This document shows, piece by piece, positions 25,985 through 35,050 of a stretch of DNA of 64,000 bases; position 1 is the first letter of the stretch, and the number at the start of each line of letters is the position of its first letter. The DNA is taken from contig NZ_WFKM01000014.1 in the NCBI RefSeq assembly GCF_011007365.1, positions 62,001 through 126,000 of the forward strand, given 5' to 3'. The notes under the pieces were generated by a model. The model was given only the letters and a program-made list of their open reading frames with translations, was not told the origin of the DNA and did not search any database. Origin of the DNA: Sphingobacterium sp. xlx-96 (GTDB lineage Bacteria > Bacteroidota > Bacteroidia > Sphingobacteriales > Sphingobacteriaceae). The translations under genes and the position numbers were made by a program.

Positions 25985-26860
25985 ATGAAAAACCTTATTG
26001 TTTCGGTTATTACTGCTCTTTTTGTATTGTCCTTAAGTTTGCTTCATGCGCAAAACCTACATACACTAAACTTTGAAAGTGCAAGAGAAATGCGCGATTA
26101 TTTCAGATATAGTGGTGATAAAAAAATAATATCTGGTCATCGGGGGACTATTGAATTGGGCTTGCCTGAAAATTCAATAGCGGGTATGACCGAAGTGTTA
26201 AAGCATACCTCTGCGATTTTTGAGGTAGACCCTCGGCTGACGAAAGATGGGGTCGCTGTAATGATACACGATGCGACATTGGACCGTAGTACAACAGGGA
26301 AGGGGAAAGTATCGGACTATACTTGGAAAGAGCTTAAAAAGCTCCACTTGAAAGACTATGCTGGCAAGCCAACGATCTATCGTATTAATACTTTAGATGA
26401 AATGATTATGTGGGCTAAAGGGAAGACTATTTTAAATCTTGATAAAAAAGATCTGCCTTTGGAGGTGACGGCTGAAATCATCCGTAAGCATAAGGCTTAT
26501 GCATGGGTGTGGGTCACTGTTCATACGGTGGAGCAGGCTAAGTTTTATTTAGAAAAAAATCCCGAGCAGTATATGTCTATGCATATTAAGGATCAGAAGG
26601 CATTGGAAGCATTTAAGAATTCTGGCTTACCTTATGATAGAATGATTGTTTATATTGGTCCTGAAATCAAGCCTGAAAATCAAGATATGTATAATTTCTT
26701 TAAAGAGAAAGGGGTGTTGTGTATGATTTCTACAGCGCCTACATATGACAAATTATCAAGTAAAGATAAACGTGCAGAAAAATACCGAGCAGTATTTGCC
26801 GACGGGGCGCGTATACTTGAATCGGACTTACCCATAGCGGTTAGTGAGGCAATTAAGTAG
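25985..26860 (+). CDS. Exported glycerophosphodiester phosphodiesterase family protein
   Basis: A 291-residue protein with a signal peptide (MKNLIVSVITALFVLSLSLLHAQ). The GDPD TIM-barrel signature is intact: SGHRGTIELGLPENSIAGM near residue 48, FEVDPRLTKDGVAVMIHDATLDRSTTGKG near residue 80, with the catalytic His pair, Glu and Asp. It hydrolyses glycerophosphodiesters to glycerol-3-phosphate and an alcohol in the periplasm. The conserved E-x-D metal pair appears as EVD. It seems monocistronic. Confidence 0.92.
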   Translation: MKNLIVSVITALFVLSLSLLHAQNLHTLNFESAREMRDYFRYSGDKKIISGHRGTIELGLPENSIAGMTEVLKHTSAIFEVDPRLTKDGVAVMIHDATLDRSTTGKGKVSDYTWKELKKLHLKDYAGKPTIYRINTLDEMIMWAKGKTILNLDKKDLPLEVTAEIIRKHKAYAWVWVTVHTVEQAKFYLEKNPEQYMSMHIKDQKALEAFKNSGLPYDRMIVYIGPEIKPENQDMYNFFKEKGVLCMISTAPTYDKLSSKDKRAEKYRAVFADGARILESDLPIAVSEAIK

Positions 26861-26925
26861 CGCATTCTAACTGGGACGTTATGGTTTTATTTCTTATCTT
26901 TAAGATGGACCATAAATTGTAGGTG

Positions 26926-27510
26926 ATGGAAAGCGTTAAGGTATCTTTGGCATTTGTACCTTGTGAAAGTGTTAATGCAAAAATTAGAAATTTAAAGGAA
27001 AATCTTAAATCAGTGATAGGCTGGTATTCAAGTTGCAACTCTGCGGGACATGTTACGATATGTGAGTTTGAAACTACCCGGGATGAGTTAAAGGGAGTTG
27101 CTAGTCTGCTTATAGAAAAACTGCAGTACGAGCATGCTCAACATGTTTATTTTAATGATTATTCGATCTTTCAACATGGAAATACCTATACTTACTATAT
27201 TGTACCAACAGTACAATCCAAATATTATTTTAACCAGCGTTCGGCGGCGGTTATTGACGCCTTGAAAGATAGATTCTCGTTAAAGTCTATTTCTAAAGAG
27301 CCCCATTTATCGATAGGGCGTAAGCTGGAAGAGGGGGCTCTTAAGGACGCTAAAAGTAGTCTGAAGCAGATTGACCTAGACTTCTATTGTGATTCGGTAT
27401 ATATTCGGGTCTTTAATCCCGATGTAAAGCAGTACGATATTTTTTTTAAGATTCCTTTTGGTGGGAAGGAGCGTTTGTTGGGTGCTGGTCAGTTAAGTTT
27501 TAACTTCTAA
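26926..27510 (+). CDS. 2H phosphodiesterase / 2'-5' RNA ligase-like protein
   Basis: About 194 residues with the two H-x-T/S motifs of the 2H superfamily: HVTICEF near residue 45 and HLSIGRK near residue 125. Relatives ligate or hydrolyse 2'-5' and cyclic phosphodiester bonds in RNA or nucleotides. No signal peptide. The ATG at 26926 is preceded in frame by GTG at 26923; either could start. It is followed at once by a terminator, and lon converges from the other side. Confidence 0.85.
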   Translation: MESVKVSLAFVPCESVNAKIRNLKENLKSVIGWYSSCNSAGHVTICEFETTRDELKGVASLLIEKLQYEHAQHVYFNDYSIFQHGNTYTYYIVPTVQSKYYFNQRSAAVIDALKDRFSLKSISKEPHLSIGRKLEEGALKDAKSSLKQIDLDFYCDSVYIRVFNPDVKQYDIFFKIPFGGKERLLGAGQLSFNF

Positions 27511-27511
27511 T

Positions 27512-27545
27512 AAAAAAGCATCATTTGGTGAAATGATGCTTTTTG
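27512..27545. terminator. Bidirectional terminator between 2H gene and lon
   Basis: AAAGCATCATTT (27515-27526) pairs perfectly with AAATGATGCTTT (27531-27542) over a 4-base loop, flanked by A and T runs, so it can end both converging genes. Confidence 0.9.
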
Positions 27546-27552
27546 TGTTTTC

Positions 27553-30030
27553 TTATTTTTTTACCGGATCTGTATTGAATCTATTAATATCTTTAGCATG
27601 TTTGACTTTGCTTTTTAATAGCGCTAGATCAATCACTTCGGACATTTCGGATACGTAATAAAACTTCATATCTTTAACATAGTCTTCTTTGATCTCTAAT
27701 ATATCTTTTTGATTGGATTTGCAAAGGATAATCTCTTTGATGTTGGCTCTTTTAGCTGCTAATATCTTTTCTTTTATACCACCTACCGGTAGGACTTTGC
27801 CACGGAGGGTAATTTCTCCTGTCATAGCTAGTTTTTCTTTGACCTTACGTTGGGTAAATAACGATGTAAGTGCTGTCAGCATAGTGATACCGGCAGAAGG
27901 CCCATCTTTAGGCGTGGCTCCAGCAGGAACGTGTATATTTACATCCCAATGGTCAAAGATACGGTAGTCTATTCCGAAATCTTCTGCATGTGAACGTAAA
28001 TACGCCATGGCTATTGCGGCAGACTCTTTCATAACATCACCTAGGTTACCTGTTAGACTGAGTTTGCCTTTTCCTGGACTTAAACTGGATTCGATGAATA
28101 AAATATCACCACCGACTGCTGTCCAAGCTAATCCTGTTACTACACCTGCTACTTCATTATTCTCATAGATGTCTTTGTCAAAAATAGGAGCCCCCAATAT
28201 TTCTTCTACAACATCTGTGTTAACACTCGACGCATGAGGTTTTTCCATGACAATTTTAGTCGCTATACCGCGTACTACAGAGCCTATCTTTTTTTCTAAA
28301 CCACGTACACCAGATTCGCGAGTATATTCTTCAATGATCTTTTCGATCACCTTATTGTTTAATGTCACATCCTTACTTTGTAGCCCATGCATTTCACGCT
28401 GCTTGGGAAGAAGGTGTTTTTTTGCTATCTCGATTTTCTCTTCTATGGTGTAACCATTCACTTCGATAATCTCCATACGGTCGAGTAAAGCCGGTTGGAT
28501 TGTGTTTAATGAATTAGCTGTGGCTATAAACATGACTTTAGATAAGTCGTACTCCATTTCTACGTAATGGTCATAGAAATGTGTGTTTTGTTCGGGGTCT
28601 AGCACTTCTAATAACGCGGAAGATGGATCTCCTTTAAAGTCAGAACCAATCTTATCGATTTCATCCAGCACAAACACAGGGTTAGAAGTTCCCGCTTTTT
28701 TAAGCGATTGAATAATACGTCCGGGCATAGCACCTATATACGTTTTGCGGTGCCCTCTGATTTCAGCTTCATCACGGACTCCTCCTAAGGCCATACGGGT
28801 ATATTTACGGCCTAATGCTTTGGCGATAGATTTTCCTAATGATGTCTTACCTACCCCAGGAGGACCTACGAGACAAAGTATAGGCGCTTTCATATCGTTC
28901 TTCAGTTTCAAGACAGCTAGGTATTCAACAATACGTTGCTTAACTTTATCTAGACCGTAATGATCTTTGTCTAGAACTTTTACGGCTCTATTTAAGTCAA
29001 ACTTGTCTTTTGTGAATTCTCCCCAAGGCAGGTCTAGCATTAACTCTAAATAGTTGAGTTGTACGGAATAATCTGCAGCAGCTGGGTTAATTCGTGCTAG
29101 TTTTTCTAATTCTTTGTCAAAGTGTTTTTTGACATCCTCAGGCCATTTTTTACTTCTGGAACGTTTTTTTAAATCTTCTATTTCCAGGTCAGGGGTATTA
29201 CCGCCTAATTCTTCCTGAATTGTTTTTAACTGCTGGTTTAAAAAATAATCCCGTTGCTGTTTGTCTAAATCGATGCGTACTTTATTTTGGATCTGGTTTT
29301 TTAGTTCCAACATCTGTACTTCGGTAGTTAGATGTTCTAGCAATAGTTTAGCGCGTTTGACAAAGTCTTTTAGCTCCAATAGGTCCTGTTTGGCAGCAAG
29401 TTCTAAAGCCAAATTAGACGATATGAAATTTACCAAAAATGTGGGGCTTTCAATATTTTTAATTGCGATTCCAGCTTCTGAAGGAAGATTTGGAGATAAT
29501 TGTATAATCTGTAACGCCAGTTCTTTAATAGAAGAAATTAAAGCCTTAAATTCCTTACTGCTCGTTTTTGGTTTTTCTTCTGCGAAGCGTTCGACCTTAG
29601 CCTTTATATAAGGATCAGATTGAACTAGCTCCTGAAGTTTAAAACGTTGCTTCCCTTGTATAATTACCGTTGTATTTCCATCGGGCATTTGCAATATCTT
29701 AATAATATTGGCAACGGTTCCGACTTTATTTAACTGATCAAAGCCTGGATCTTCTACGGACATGTCTTTTTGCGAGACAACACCGATTGTGCGATCGCCT
29801 TTATAGGCTTCTTTTACGAGTTTTATAGATTTATCCCGGCCAACAGTAATCGGAATCACAACTCCCGGAAACAACACGGTGTTACGGAGTGGGAGAATGG
29901 ACAGGATCTCGGGTATATCTTCGTTTCGCATTTCGTCTTCATCCTGTGGGCTTAATAGGGGGAAGAATTCGGTGTCTTCACTAATTATTGGAATAGCCTG
30001 GTTGAAATCGAATGTGTCAAATTTGCTCAT
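27553..30030 (-). CDS. lon: ATP-dependent endopeptidase Lon
   Basis: An 825-residue LonA protease. The N-terminal substrate-binding domain (ILPLRNTVLFPGVVIPITVGR) covers residues about 40-240, followed by a coiled region. Walker A GPPGVGKT is at 389-396, Walker B FVLDEIDKIG near 455. The protease domain has catalytic Ser712 in PKDGPSAG and Lys755 in GGIKEKILAAKR, the correct 43-residue spacing. It degrades misfolded and regulatory proteins in the cytosol. An inverted repeat at 30178-30201 lies in its upstream region. Confidence 0.98.
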   Translation of the reverse strand: MSKFDTFDFNQAIPIISEDTEFFPLLSPQDEDEMRNEDIPEILSILPLRNTVLFPGVVIPITVGRDKSIKLVKEAYKGDRTIGVVSQKDMSVEDPGFDQLNKVGTVANIIKILQMPDGNTTVIIQGKQRFKLQELVQSDPYIKAKVERFAEEKPKTSSKEFKALISSIKELALQIIQLSPNLPSEAGIAIKNIESPTFLVNFISSNLALELAAKQDLLELKDFVKRAKLLLEHLTTEVQMLELKNQIQNKVRIDLDKQQRDYFLNQQLKTIQEELGGNTPDLEIEDLKKRSRSKKWPEDVKKHFDKELEKLARINPAAADYSVQLNYLELMLDLPWGEFTKDKFDLNRAVKVLDKDHYGLDKVKQRIVEYLAVLKLKNDMKAPILCLVGPPGVGKTSLGKSIAKALGRKYTRMALGGVRDEAEIRGHRKTYIGAMPGRIIQSLKKAGTSNPVFVLDEIDKIGSDFKGDPSSALLEVLDPEQNTHFYDHYVEMEYDLSKVMFIATANSLNTIQPALLDRMEIIEVNGYTIEEKIEIAKKHLLPKQREMHGLQSKDVTLNNKVIEKIIEEYTRESGVRGLEKKIGSVVRGIATKIVMEKPHASSVNTDVVEEILGAPIFDKDIYENNEVAGVVTGLAWTAVGGDILFIESSLSPGKGKLSLTGNLGDVMKESAAIAMAYLRSHAEDFGIDYRIFDHWDVNIHVPAGATPKDGPSAGITMLTALTSLFTQRKVKEKLAMTGEITLRGKVLPVGGIKEKILAAKRANIKEIILCKSNQKDILEIKEDYVKDMKFYYVSEMSEVIDLALLKSKVKHAKDINRFNTDPVKK

Positions 30031-30342
30031 ATATTGTTTTGTTTAAAATCCGACAACATGTCAGACTTTAGGTGTACTTTTTCCGTTATGGATTATGAAT
30101 GTTTATAATGCAAGCTGAATGCCAATCGTAAAAAGTGGTATTATTTATGCTGTACTCCTTATGAAACCTGCAAAATAGTCATAAAGTTTTGGATTTATGA
30201 CAGCATTTTGATAAAGTAGGTTGATGTAAAAATAAAAGAAAATGTATTATTGTGGAAATGTTTATAAGTATTTATTGATGACTTAAACTTATTGTGGCAT
30301 TTTTACTCTAACACGTATAATAGAAACATTTAAATCAAGGAT
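30031..30342. other. 312-base divergent intergenic region (lon / TPR protein) with inverted repeat
   Basis: No gene is seen. GTCATAAA (30178-30185) and TTTATGAC (30194-30201) form a perfect 8-bp inverted repeat with 8-base spacer, about 150 bases before lon, close to a -7-like TATTTTGC on the minus strand. It could be an operator; the regulator is unknown. Confidence 0.45.
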
Positions 30343-31011
30343 ATGAATATTAAAATTGCAAATAATCAATTGAGATCATTAAAGTTGGGGATGTCGGCAT
30401 TAGCCTTGGCCTTGATGACATTAACAGCTCAAGCACAGCAACAGGAGCATAGTAACCCTAATGTGCGATTGGGACAGAAAGCACTGCTTGAGGGTGATTT
30501 CAAATCTGCAGTTTCACATTTAGAGAAAGCAATGCCTACAGAGTCAAAAGATCCAGATGTTCTCTATCTTTTAGGGTACTCCCAATTTCAATCTGGTGAT
30601 TTCCAAAAGGCCGTGACGTCATTTGGTAAGGTTGTTGCTTTGGATGCGAAGAATGCAAATGCTTATTATTACAAAGCGAAAGCTAACAATACATTGGCAG
30701 TAGCAAAGAATAGTAAACTTTCTAATGCGCAAAAGGAACAGTTGTTGCAATCAGCAGTTGGTGATTATACAAAGGCTATTGCTGTAAACGCAAATGATGC
30801 CAAGTTGTATCAAAATAGGGCTGTCGCTTATCGTGATTTGGGTATTTTAAAAGGAACTGCCGGTACGGATAATTACAATAAAGTAGCAGCTACTGAAGCC
30901 TATAATAAGGCGGTGACAGATTATGAAAAAGTGCTTTCTTATGACGCTGCACGTAAAGATATACAAACCGAATTAAAAAAGGCAAAGGTATACCGCGATA
31001 ATCTGAAGTAA
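30343..31011 (+). CDS. Exported tetratricopeptide-repeat protein
   Basis: A 222-residue protein with a signal peptide (LGMSALALALMTLTAQAQ, cleavage near residue 34). The mature part contains TPR units: VRLGQKALLEGDFKSAVSHLEKA, DVLYLLGYSQFQSGDFQKAVTSFGKVVAL, NAYYYKAKANNTLAV, and further degenerate units to the end. It is probably a periplasmic scaffold or assembly partner; no specific role can be named. A strong terminator follows within 15 bases. Confidence 0.85.
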   Translation: MNIKIANNQLRSLKLGMSALALALMTLTAQAQQQEHSNPNVRLGQKALLEGDFKSAVSHLEKAMPTESKDPDVLYLLGYSQFQSGDFQKAVTSFGKVVALDAKNANAYYYKAKANNTLAVAKNSKLSNAQKEQLLQSAVGDYTKAIAVNANDAKLYQNRAVAYRDLGILKGTAGTDNYNKVAATEAYNKAVTDYEKVLSYDAARKDIQTELKKAKVYRDNLK

Positions 31012-31021
31012 ATCAAGAAAT

Positions 31022-31054
31022 AAAAAAAGGCTTTCATTTTGAAAGCCTTTTTTT
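31022..31054 (+). terminator. Terminator after TPR gene
   Basis: AAGGCTTTC (31027-31035) pairs with GAAAGCCTT (31041-31049), A run before and T run after. Confidence 0.9.
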
Positions 31055-31055
31055 C

Positions 31056-31160
31056 TGAAAGTATATGTTTTCAGAGGCCATCAAGAACTTTGATCTCTGT
31101 TGGAGATTCAATGGAATCATGAAATTTTTTTCTGAAAATGTATGTGGAAGCAATCAAGAT
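31056..31160. repeat. Degenerate intergenic repeat copy
   Basis: The segment begins CTGAAAGTATATGTT and continues with CCATCAAGAACTTT, matching 25736-25772 with few changes. Its right part (GAGATTCAATGGAATCATGA, from about 31105) matches 48703-48722 at nearly every position. It sits between the TPR terminator and the end of the convergent 31165 gene. Confidence 0.55.
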
Positions 31161-31164
31161 CTTG

Positions 31165-32019
31165 TTATGGCGTTTCTTTGGATATCTTTCGGGCGGTTTC
31201 GAGATATACAGGCAGCGCCGCCGACCCGTACCAGGTGTAAATTGTATAGTCCAGATAGTTGTTTTTGATAGCCAGATCGGATTGTAGGATGTTTTTAAGT
31301 TCTTGTTCGCTTGTAAGGTTATGGAAGATAAAAATACCTCTATAGTTTTTATCATTTTTCGCAATAGGACCAGCTACCACTAGTTTTTGCTGTTCGACTA
31401 GTTTTTGGATGTTTTTTAGATGTTGTGCAAAACTGTTCTTTCGTTCTTCGGTGTCTGTTGACGGGTTTTTACCTGTGTTTAAGATTACTAGGAAGTAGGA
31501 TTTCATTCCATATGAGTCGGCACCTAGTGATTTAGCAAGTGCCTCATCATACGGTGTGTATTTGTCATCATCTTTTGATACCTGTCGTTCCAAAAAGTAA
31601 GACATCGATTTAGTTTCCATATCTGAAATGCTAACCAACAACCTGTTGTCATTGATGTATTTATAGGAAATAAGCTTCGGAAAGTCATGTGTCGGATTGG
31701 CTACGGATAATGTGCTGTCTTTTGCCTCTCCCTCAAAGCCTATTGTATTACCCTTGTTTTGTCCGATAAGACTGGCATCATAACGCCATCGTTCGTTTTG
31801 TTTGTTTAATGATAAATACTCTGTGATATTTAATGTATTGCCTTGGCTCGAGGAATAAGAAAACCCCTTCAATGAGCTATCATTAAGTTTGTCCCAATGT
31901 TCGAATCGTTCTTTGTTTTCGACTTTCCAAGTTCCAGGCAATAGCTTAAGCCAGTTTACTTGTGCTATTGTCATTGAAGGCATGCTGATTAGAAAAAGAT
32001 AGAATAATATGATTTTCAT
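31165..32019 (-). CDS. Exported DUF6265-like / YCII-like fusion protein
   Basis: A 284-residue protein with a signal peptide (MKIILFYLFLISMPSMTIAQ). Residues 21-145 (WLKLLPGTWKVENKERFEHWDKL, FEGEAKDSTLSVANPTHDFPKLISY) fit the lipocalin-like DUF6265. Residues about 170-284 (YFLVILNTGKN, QHLKNIQKLVEQQKLVVAGPI, GIFIFHNLTSEQELKNILQSD) fit the YCII dimeric alpha-beta barrel with its usual His. Both domains are usually separate. It is the last gene of a minus-strand cluster, 2 bases after the DUF1801 gene. Confidence 0.75.
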   Translation of the reverse strand: MKIILFYLFLISMPSMTIAQVNWLKLLPGTWKVENKERFEHWDKLNDSSLKGFSYSSSQGNTLNITEYLSLNKQNERWRYDASLIGQNKGNTIGFEGEAKDSTLSVANPTHDFPKLISYKYINDNRLLVSISDMETKSMSYFLERQVSKDDDKYTPYDEALAKSLGADSYGMKSYFLVILNTGKNPSTDTEERKNSFAQHLKNIQKLVEQQKLVVAGPIAKNDKNYRGIFIFHNLTSEQELKNILQSDLAIKNNYLDYTIYTWYGSAALPVYLETARKISKETP

Positions 32020-32021
32020 AT

Positions 32022-32447
32022 TTAGGTGAGTCTGTTGTATTTTTCAGCTATAAAATTTATAGAGACAGTCATCATTCGGATTAGCTTTTCCTCATCTATA
32101 TCAGCTAGTTTTTTGATGTATATACAAGCCTTGCCCATCGTAAATTTTCCCAATCCTTCCAGTAGATAGGCATGTTCGTCTGCTCCTGTGAAAACATAAA
32201 GTGAAATGGCAGCTTTGCGAGGAGAAAACCCTAGGAGGGGAGCTTCACCCTCATGGCCACTTGCATACTTATAGTAATAGTTGCCAAATCCAATTATCGA
32301 AGGGCCGTACATTTTGGCCGATTGACCTGTGGCTTTTTCCATAAGTTTTAGAAGCCGATAACTATCCGCTTTTTTTTGCGGGTTTTCAACTTTTTCAATA
32401 TAAGCAATGACGTCTTCGTCTGTGTATTCTGTTTTATTTTTAGCCAT
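32022..32447 (-). CDS. DUF1801 domain protein
   Basis: A 141-residue protein. The DUF1801 pattern is clear: DEDVIAYIEKVENPQKKADSYRLLKLMEKATGQSAKMYGPSIIGFGNYYYKY, then LGFSPRKAAISLYVFTG and a short YIKKLADIDEEKL tail. The family belongs to the YdhG/frataxin-like YjdI group; biochemical function is not established. It lies 7 bases after the SRPBCC gene and directly before the 31165 gene. Confidence 0.88.
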   Translation of the reverse strand: MAKNKTEYTDEDVIAYIEKVENPQKKADSYRLLKLMEKATGQSAKMYGPSIIGFGNYYYKYASGHEGEAPLLGFSPRKAAISLYVFTGADEHAYLLEGLGKFTMGKACIYIKKLADIDEEKLIRMMTVSINFIAEKYNRLT

Positions 32448-32454
32448 GTTAAAT

Positions 32455-32919
32455 TTATTTTTCGCAAAGTTCTTTTAATCGTTCCAGTGCTTTGGGCCAT
32501 ATATCTTCAAACATCTTCTCGTGCTCTTCGCTGTCTACTTCTACAGAGCAGATTAGATCAGTACCTCCATTTTCGACAACTTTATATCTATATATTTCGA
32601 ATGAGTTTTTCCATCCGTCTACGTGTTCTCCCTCATAGAGCTCTCCATCTTTTGAAAATATGCCAATTGATCTTATGGTTAAAAGTTCGCCAGGTATATT
32701 TTTATCGATTATGGAGATCATGCCCATCTCATCTCCATTCATGTCTTTTGAAAGGAAGTATATTTTCGATCCTTCAGACCAGTCTCCCCTAAAGTCCGAG
32801 TCTTCACCAAAGAATGAAGTCCAGTCTTTGTAGCTTTCTTTTGCGAGCATTACCTTATGAACATGAAGTGGTGATGCTTCAATATTCGCTTTGTAGTATA
32901 ATGTTTTTAAATTTTTCAT
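32455..32919 (-). CDS. SRPBCC (START/AHSA1-like) domain protein
   Basis: A 154-residue soluble protein with the hydrophobic-pocket fold: YYKANIEASPLHVHKVMLAKESYKDWTSFFGEDSDFRGDWSEGSKIYFLSKD and a long C-terminal helix (FEDIWPKALERLKELCEK). Ligand unknown. Spacing of 11 bases to the VOC gene upstream and 7 to the DUF1801 gene downstream indicates one operon. Confidence 0.85.
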   Translation of the reverse strand: MKNLKTLYYKANIEASPLHVHKVMLAKESYKDWTSFFGEDSDFRGDWSEGSKIYFLSKDMNGDEMGMISIIDKNIPGELLTIRSIGIFSKDGELYEGEHVDGWKNSFEIYRYKVVENGGTDLICSVEVDSEEHEKMFEDIWPKALERLKELCEK

Positions 32920-32930
32920 GATCCTTATTT

Positions 32931-33323
32931 TTACATATTTCCCATTCCGAAAACAGTTCCCTGTGGATCTTTTACAATCACATAGTTGAGGGTGCCGTCT
33001 CGTTTTTTACTGTCTTTTAGTAGTGTACCTCCAAGTTGTAGGCAGGTGGAAAGGCTTTCATGAACATCATCGACAAAAAAATAGGGAATCCATTGTGGAG
33101 GAATACCTGTATTGACTCCTCGGTGTGTGCATATTCCACCAGCAGCTGTTTCCGTATCAACGGCCATGGCATAGTCTTCATACGATTCATCACCATCTTT
33201 CATAGCAACTCCTATTTCTTGCCATCCAAATAGTGTTTTATAAAACTCTTTTAATTCAGTGGGGTTATTCACCGTCAGGTCCGTCCAATAAAATTGTCCC
33301 TGTTTAGGTTTATCTTTACTCAT
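32931..33323 (-). CDS. VOC family (glyoxalase-like) protein
   Basis: A 130-residue protein with one complete vicinal-oxygen-chelate unit pair: GQFYWTDLTVNNPTELKEFYKTLFGWQ and WIPYFFVDDVHESLSTCLQLGGTLLKD, ending DPQGTVFGMGNM. This matches the CFP-30-like branch seen near SRPBCC genes. The metal-binding residues of true glyoxalase I are not obvious. First gene of the second half of the cluster; 149 bases separate it from the next upstream frame, so it may have its own promoter. Confidence 0.88.
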   Translation of the reverse strand: MSKDKPKQGQFYWTDLTVNNPTELKEFYKTLFGWQEIGVAMKDGDESYEDYAMAVDTETAAGGICTHRGVNTGIPPQWIPYFFVDDVHESLSTCLQLGGTLLKDSKKRDGTLNYVIVKDPQGTVFGMGNM

Positions 33324-33472
33324 ATGGTTACGGTGTATAATTGTTGAAATTGATTAACATCCTTTGGTAATAGCGTATCGAGTTTATACGATAGATTAAT
33401 ACTTTAGCGATTCATTATTAAATATAGTGATCTGAATCTGATACTGTACTTGACATAAGACAAGAATTACTG

Positions 33473-34405
33473 TTAGCGTTTGTACTTGTCGTGTAGCCCC
33501 TTTCCTGCCAAAATAAGAGGAGTGATTTTCTCTATTCGAGTTTGTTTTGTTTTGTCCTGTTTCGCTTCGTTGATGTAAGCGATATACTCTTTCTGTTTTC
33601 CAGGGGTCAAACTATCAAATGCTTTCTTTAAGGCTTTATCCTGTTCTAATGCTTCTTTGAAAAATCCTTGTGGTGGTTGAGCGGGAGAGCGTTCAATCTT
33701 TATCTCCTTACCGTCTTTAATGGTCTGTATACTTTCACTAATGTAGCTAAGTATCTTTTTTGCATCCATTTCTTTTACGCTTTTGAAACGCCACTGCCGC
33801 AAGGCTTTTGTCTTTCCTTCAGATGCTGATACCAATACTTTATCGCGGTCTTCTAAAAAAACACCGTTGTAAAACCAAAGCGAAAAGAAATTTTTAAAAC
33901 CAGCCCATCCGATTACATTTTTACCGTTAAAGGTATAGATAGCTGTTCCCCATTTGAATTCCTTTTTTAGTTCGGTTTGAAGTATCAACTGGTTCATGAA
34001 TTCTTCACAGTCTATCCACTTGTCACGATGAGAATCCCAGATGGGTCCCTGCTTGTCTTTGAGCTGATCTGTATTGAAATGGACGATTTGGGTGATTAAC
34101 TCTCTAGGTAGTTCTTGATCCAGTGGAATTTGGATGGCGCCTTTGGTCGTTTTAAAGGAGCTTAACCTGTCTGCTAAAGCCACTATTGCAGCTGGGCCGG
34201 GATATATTCCTATGTGGTTTTTAAACTTGGCAAAGTGTATGAGGTTACCGTGCCAACGATAGGTGGGCATAGCGTAATTAATCGTCTCTTTGGCATCCGT
34301 TGGTGCTGCGTCACGAATAATTTCACGTAGTTCTTTGAGCTTTTGCTGGGCCTCTTGATCAAAGCTGTGAATGTACTCGTCTATGGAAGAGAAAGATGTC
34401 TGCAT
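33473..34405 (-). CDS. DUF1801 (YdhG-like) / YdeI-OmpD-associated fusion protein
   Basis: A 310-residue two-domain protein. Residues 1-115 are the iron-chaperone-like DUF1801 domain (SIDEYIHSFDQEAQQKLKELREII, ETINYAMPTYRWHGNLIHFAKFKNHIGIYPG). Residues about 125-220 are a second DUF1801-type unit (WGTAIYTFNGKNVIGWAGFKNFFSLWF), and residues 240-310 form the YdeI/OmpD-associated tail (LDSLTPGKQKEYIAYINEAKQ-like segment, TRIEKITPLILAGKGLHDKYKR). Such proteins are normally encoded separately. It follows the AHSA1-like gene by 11 bases. Confidence 0.8.
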   Translation of the reverse strand: MQTSFSSIDEYIHSFDQEAQQKLKELREIIRDAAPTDAKETINYAMPTYRWHGNLIHFAKFKNHIGIYPGPAAIVALADRLSSFKTTKGAIQIPLDQELPRELITQIVHFNTDQLKDKQGPIWDSHRDKWIDCEEFMNQLILQTELKKEFKWGTAIYTFNGKNVIGWAGFKNFFSLWFYNGVFLEDRDKVLVSASEGKTKALRQWRFKSVKEMDAKKILSYISESIQTIKDGKEIKIERSPAQPPQGFFKEALEQDKALKKAFDSLTPGKQKEYIAYINEAKQDKTKQTRIEKITPLILAGKGLHDKYKR

Positions 34406-34416
34406 CGTATTTGTGT

Positions 34417-34896
34417 TTAAGTGATGGGATCGCTTGTTTGTTTAATATTCTTCATAAAATCAAAAGCACCCATACGAAGATTTATTCCGTATTCTAAGTA
34501 GGCTTTTAGACAGGCTAAAAAATTAGCCCATCCCTCAGTCTGACCAATCGCTTGTTGGATCCCATTTTCATCGGCTGTCATCTGGCTTTCTTTGATACGG
34601 ACGACTGTGCTACCGTCTGCTTGTGATTCTAAGAATATCTCTACTAACATGCCTTCGGCACCGCCGCTCCAGTCAAAGGAAATATACTCGTTTTGATTTA
34701 TTTGCTGGCCAGTTACGGGAAATTGGTCTTCAAATTCGGGGAATTTCCATTGAACGATTTCACCGGTTTCTAGCCGCCCTGTACCGTGTTCGATAAAATA
34801 GTGATTCATCTTTTCTGGAGAAATGATAGCGTCAAAAACTTGTTCTTTGGGCTTCTGAATCTGAATTGAAGCCTTTGCAGATAATGTCTTGTTCAT
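34417..34896 (-). CDS. SRPBCC / AHSA1-like protein
   Basis: A 159-residue protein: SAKASIQIQKPKEQVFDAIISPEKMNHYF, GEIVQWKFPEFEDQFPVTGQQI, YISFDWSGGAEGMLVEIFLE, and a C-terminal helix with GWANFLACLKAYLEYGI. This is typical of the activator-of-Hsp90-ATPase homologue 1 family in bacteria; ligand unknown. It is the first gene of the 34.9-31.2 kb cluster. No regulator (ArsR or sigma factor) accompanies it here. Confidence 0.88.
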   Translation of the reverse strand: MNKTLSAKASIQIQKPKEQVFDAIISPEKMNHYFIEHGTGRLETGEIVQWKFPEFEDQFPVTGQQINQNEYISFDWSGGAEGMLVEIFLESQADGSTVVRIKESQMTADENGIQQAIGQTEGWANFLACLKAYLEYGINLRMGAFDFMKNIKQTSDPIT

Positions 34897-35050
34897 CTAT
34901 TGTTGTTTTTAGTCTACTTGGTTAAAAAGCCTCATTACACTAAAAACAAAAATAGTGAAAATAGGTTTTTAATTGTTCGTACAAGGAATCATAACAACAA
35001 ATTCGCTATCTGTTTATCGAGATAACGAATTTGTTTGATCGTAATTATTT

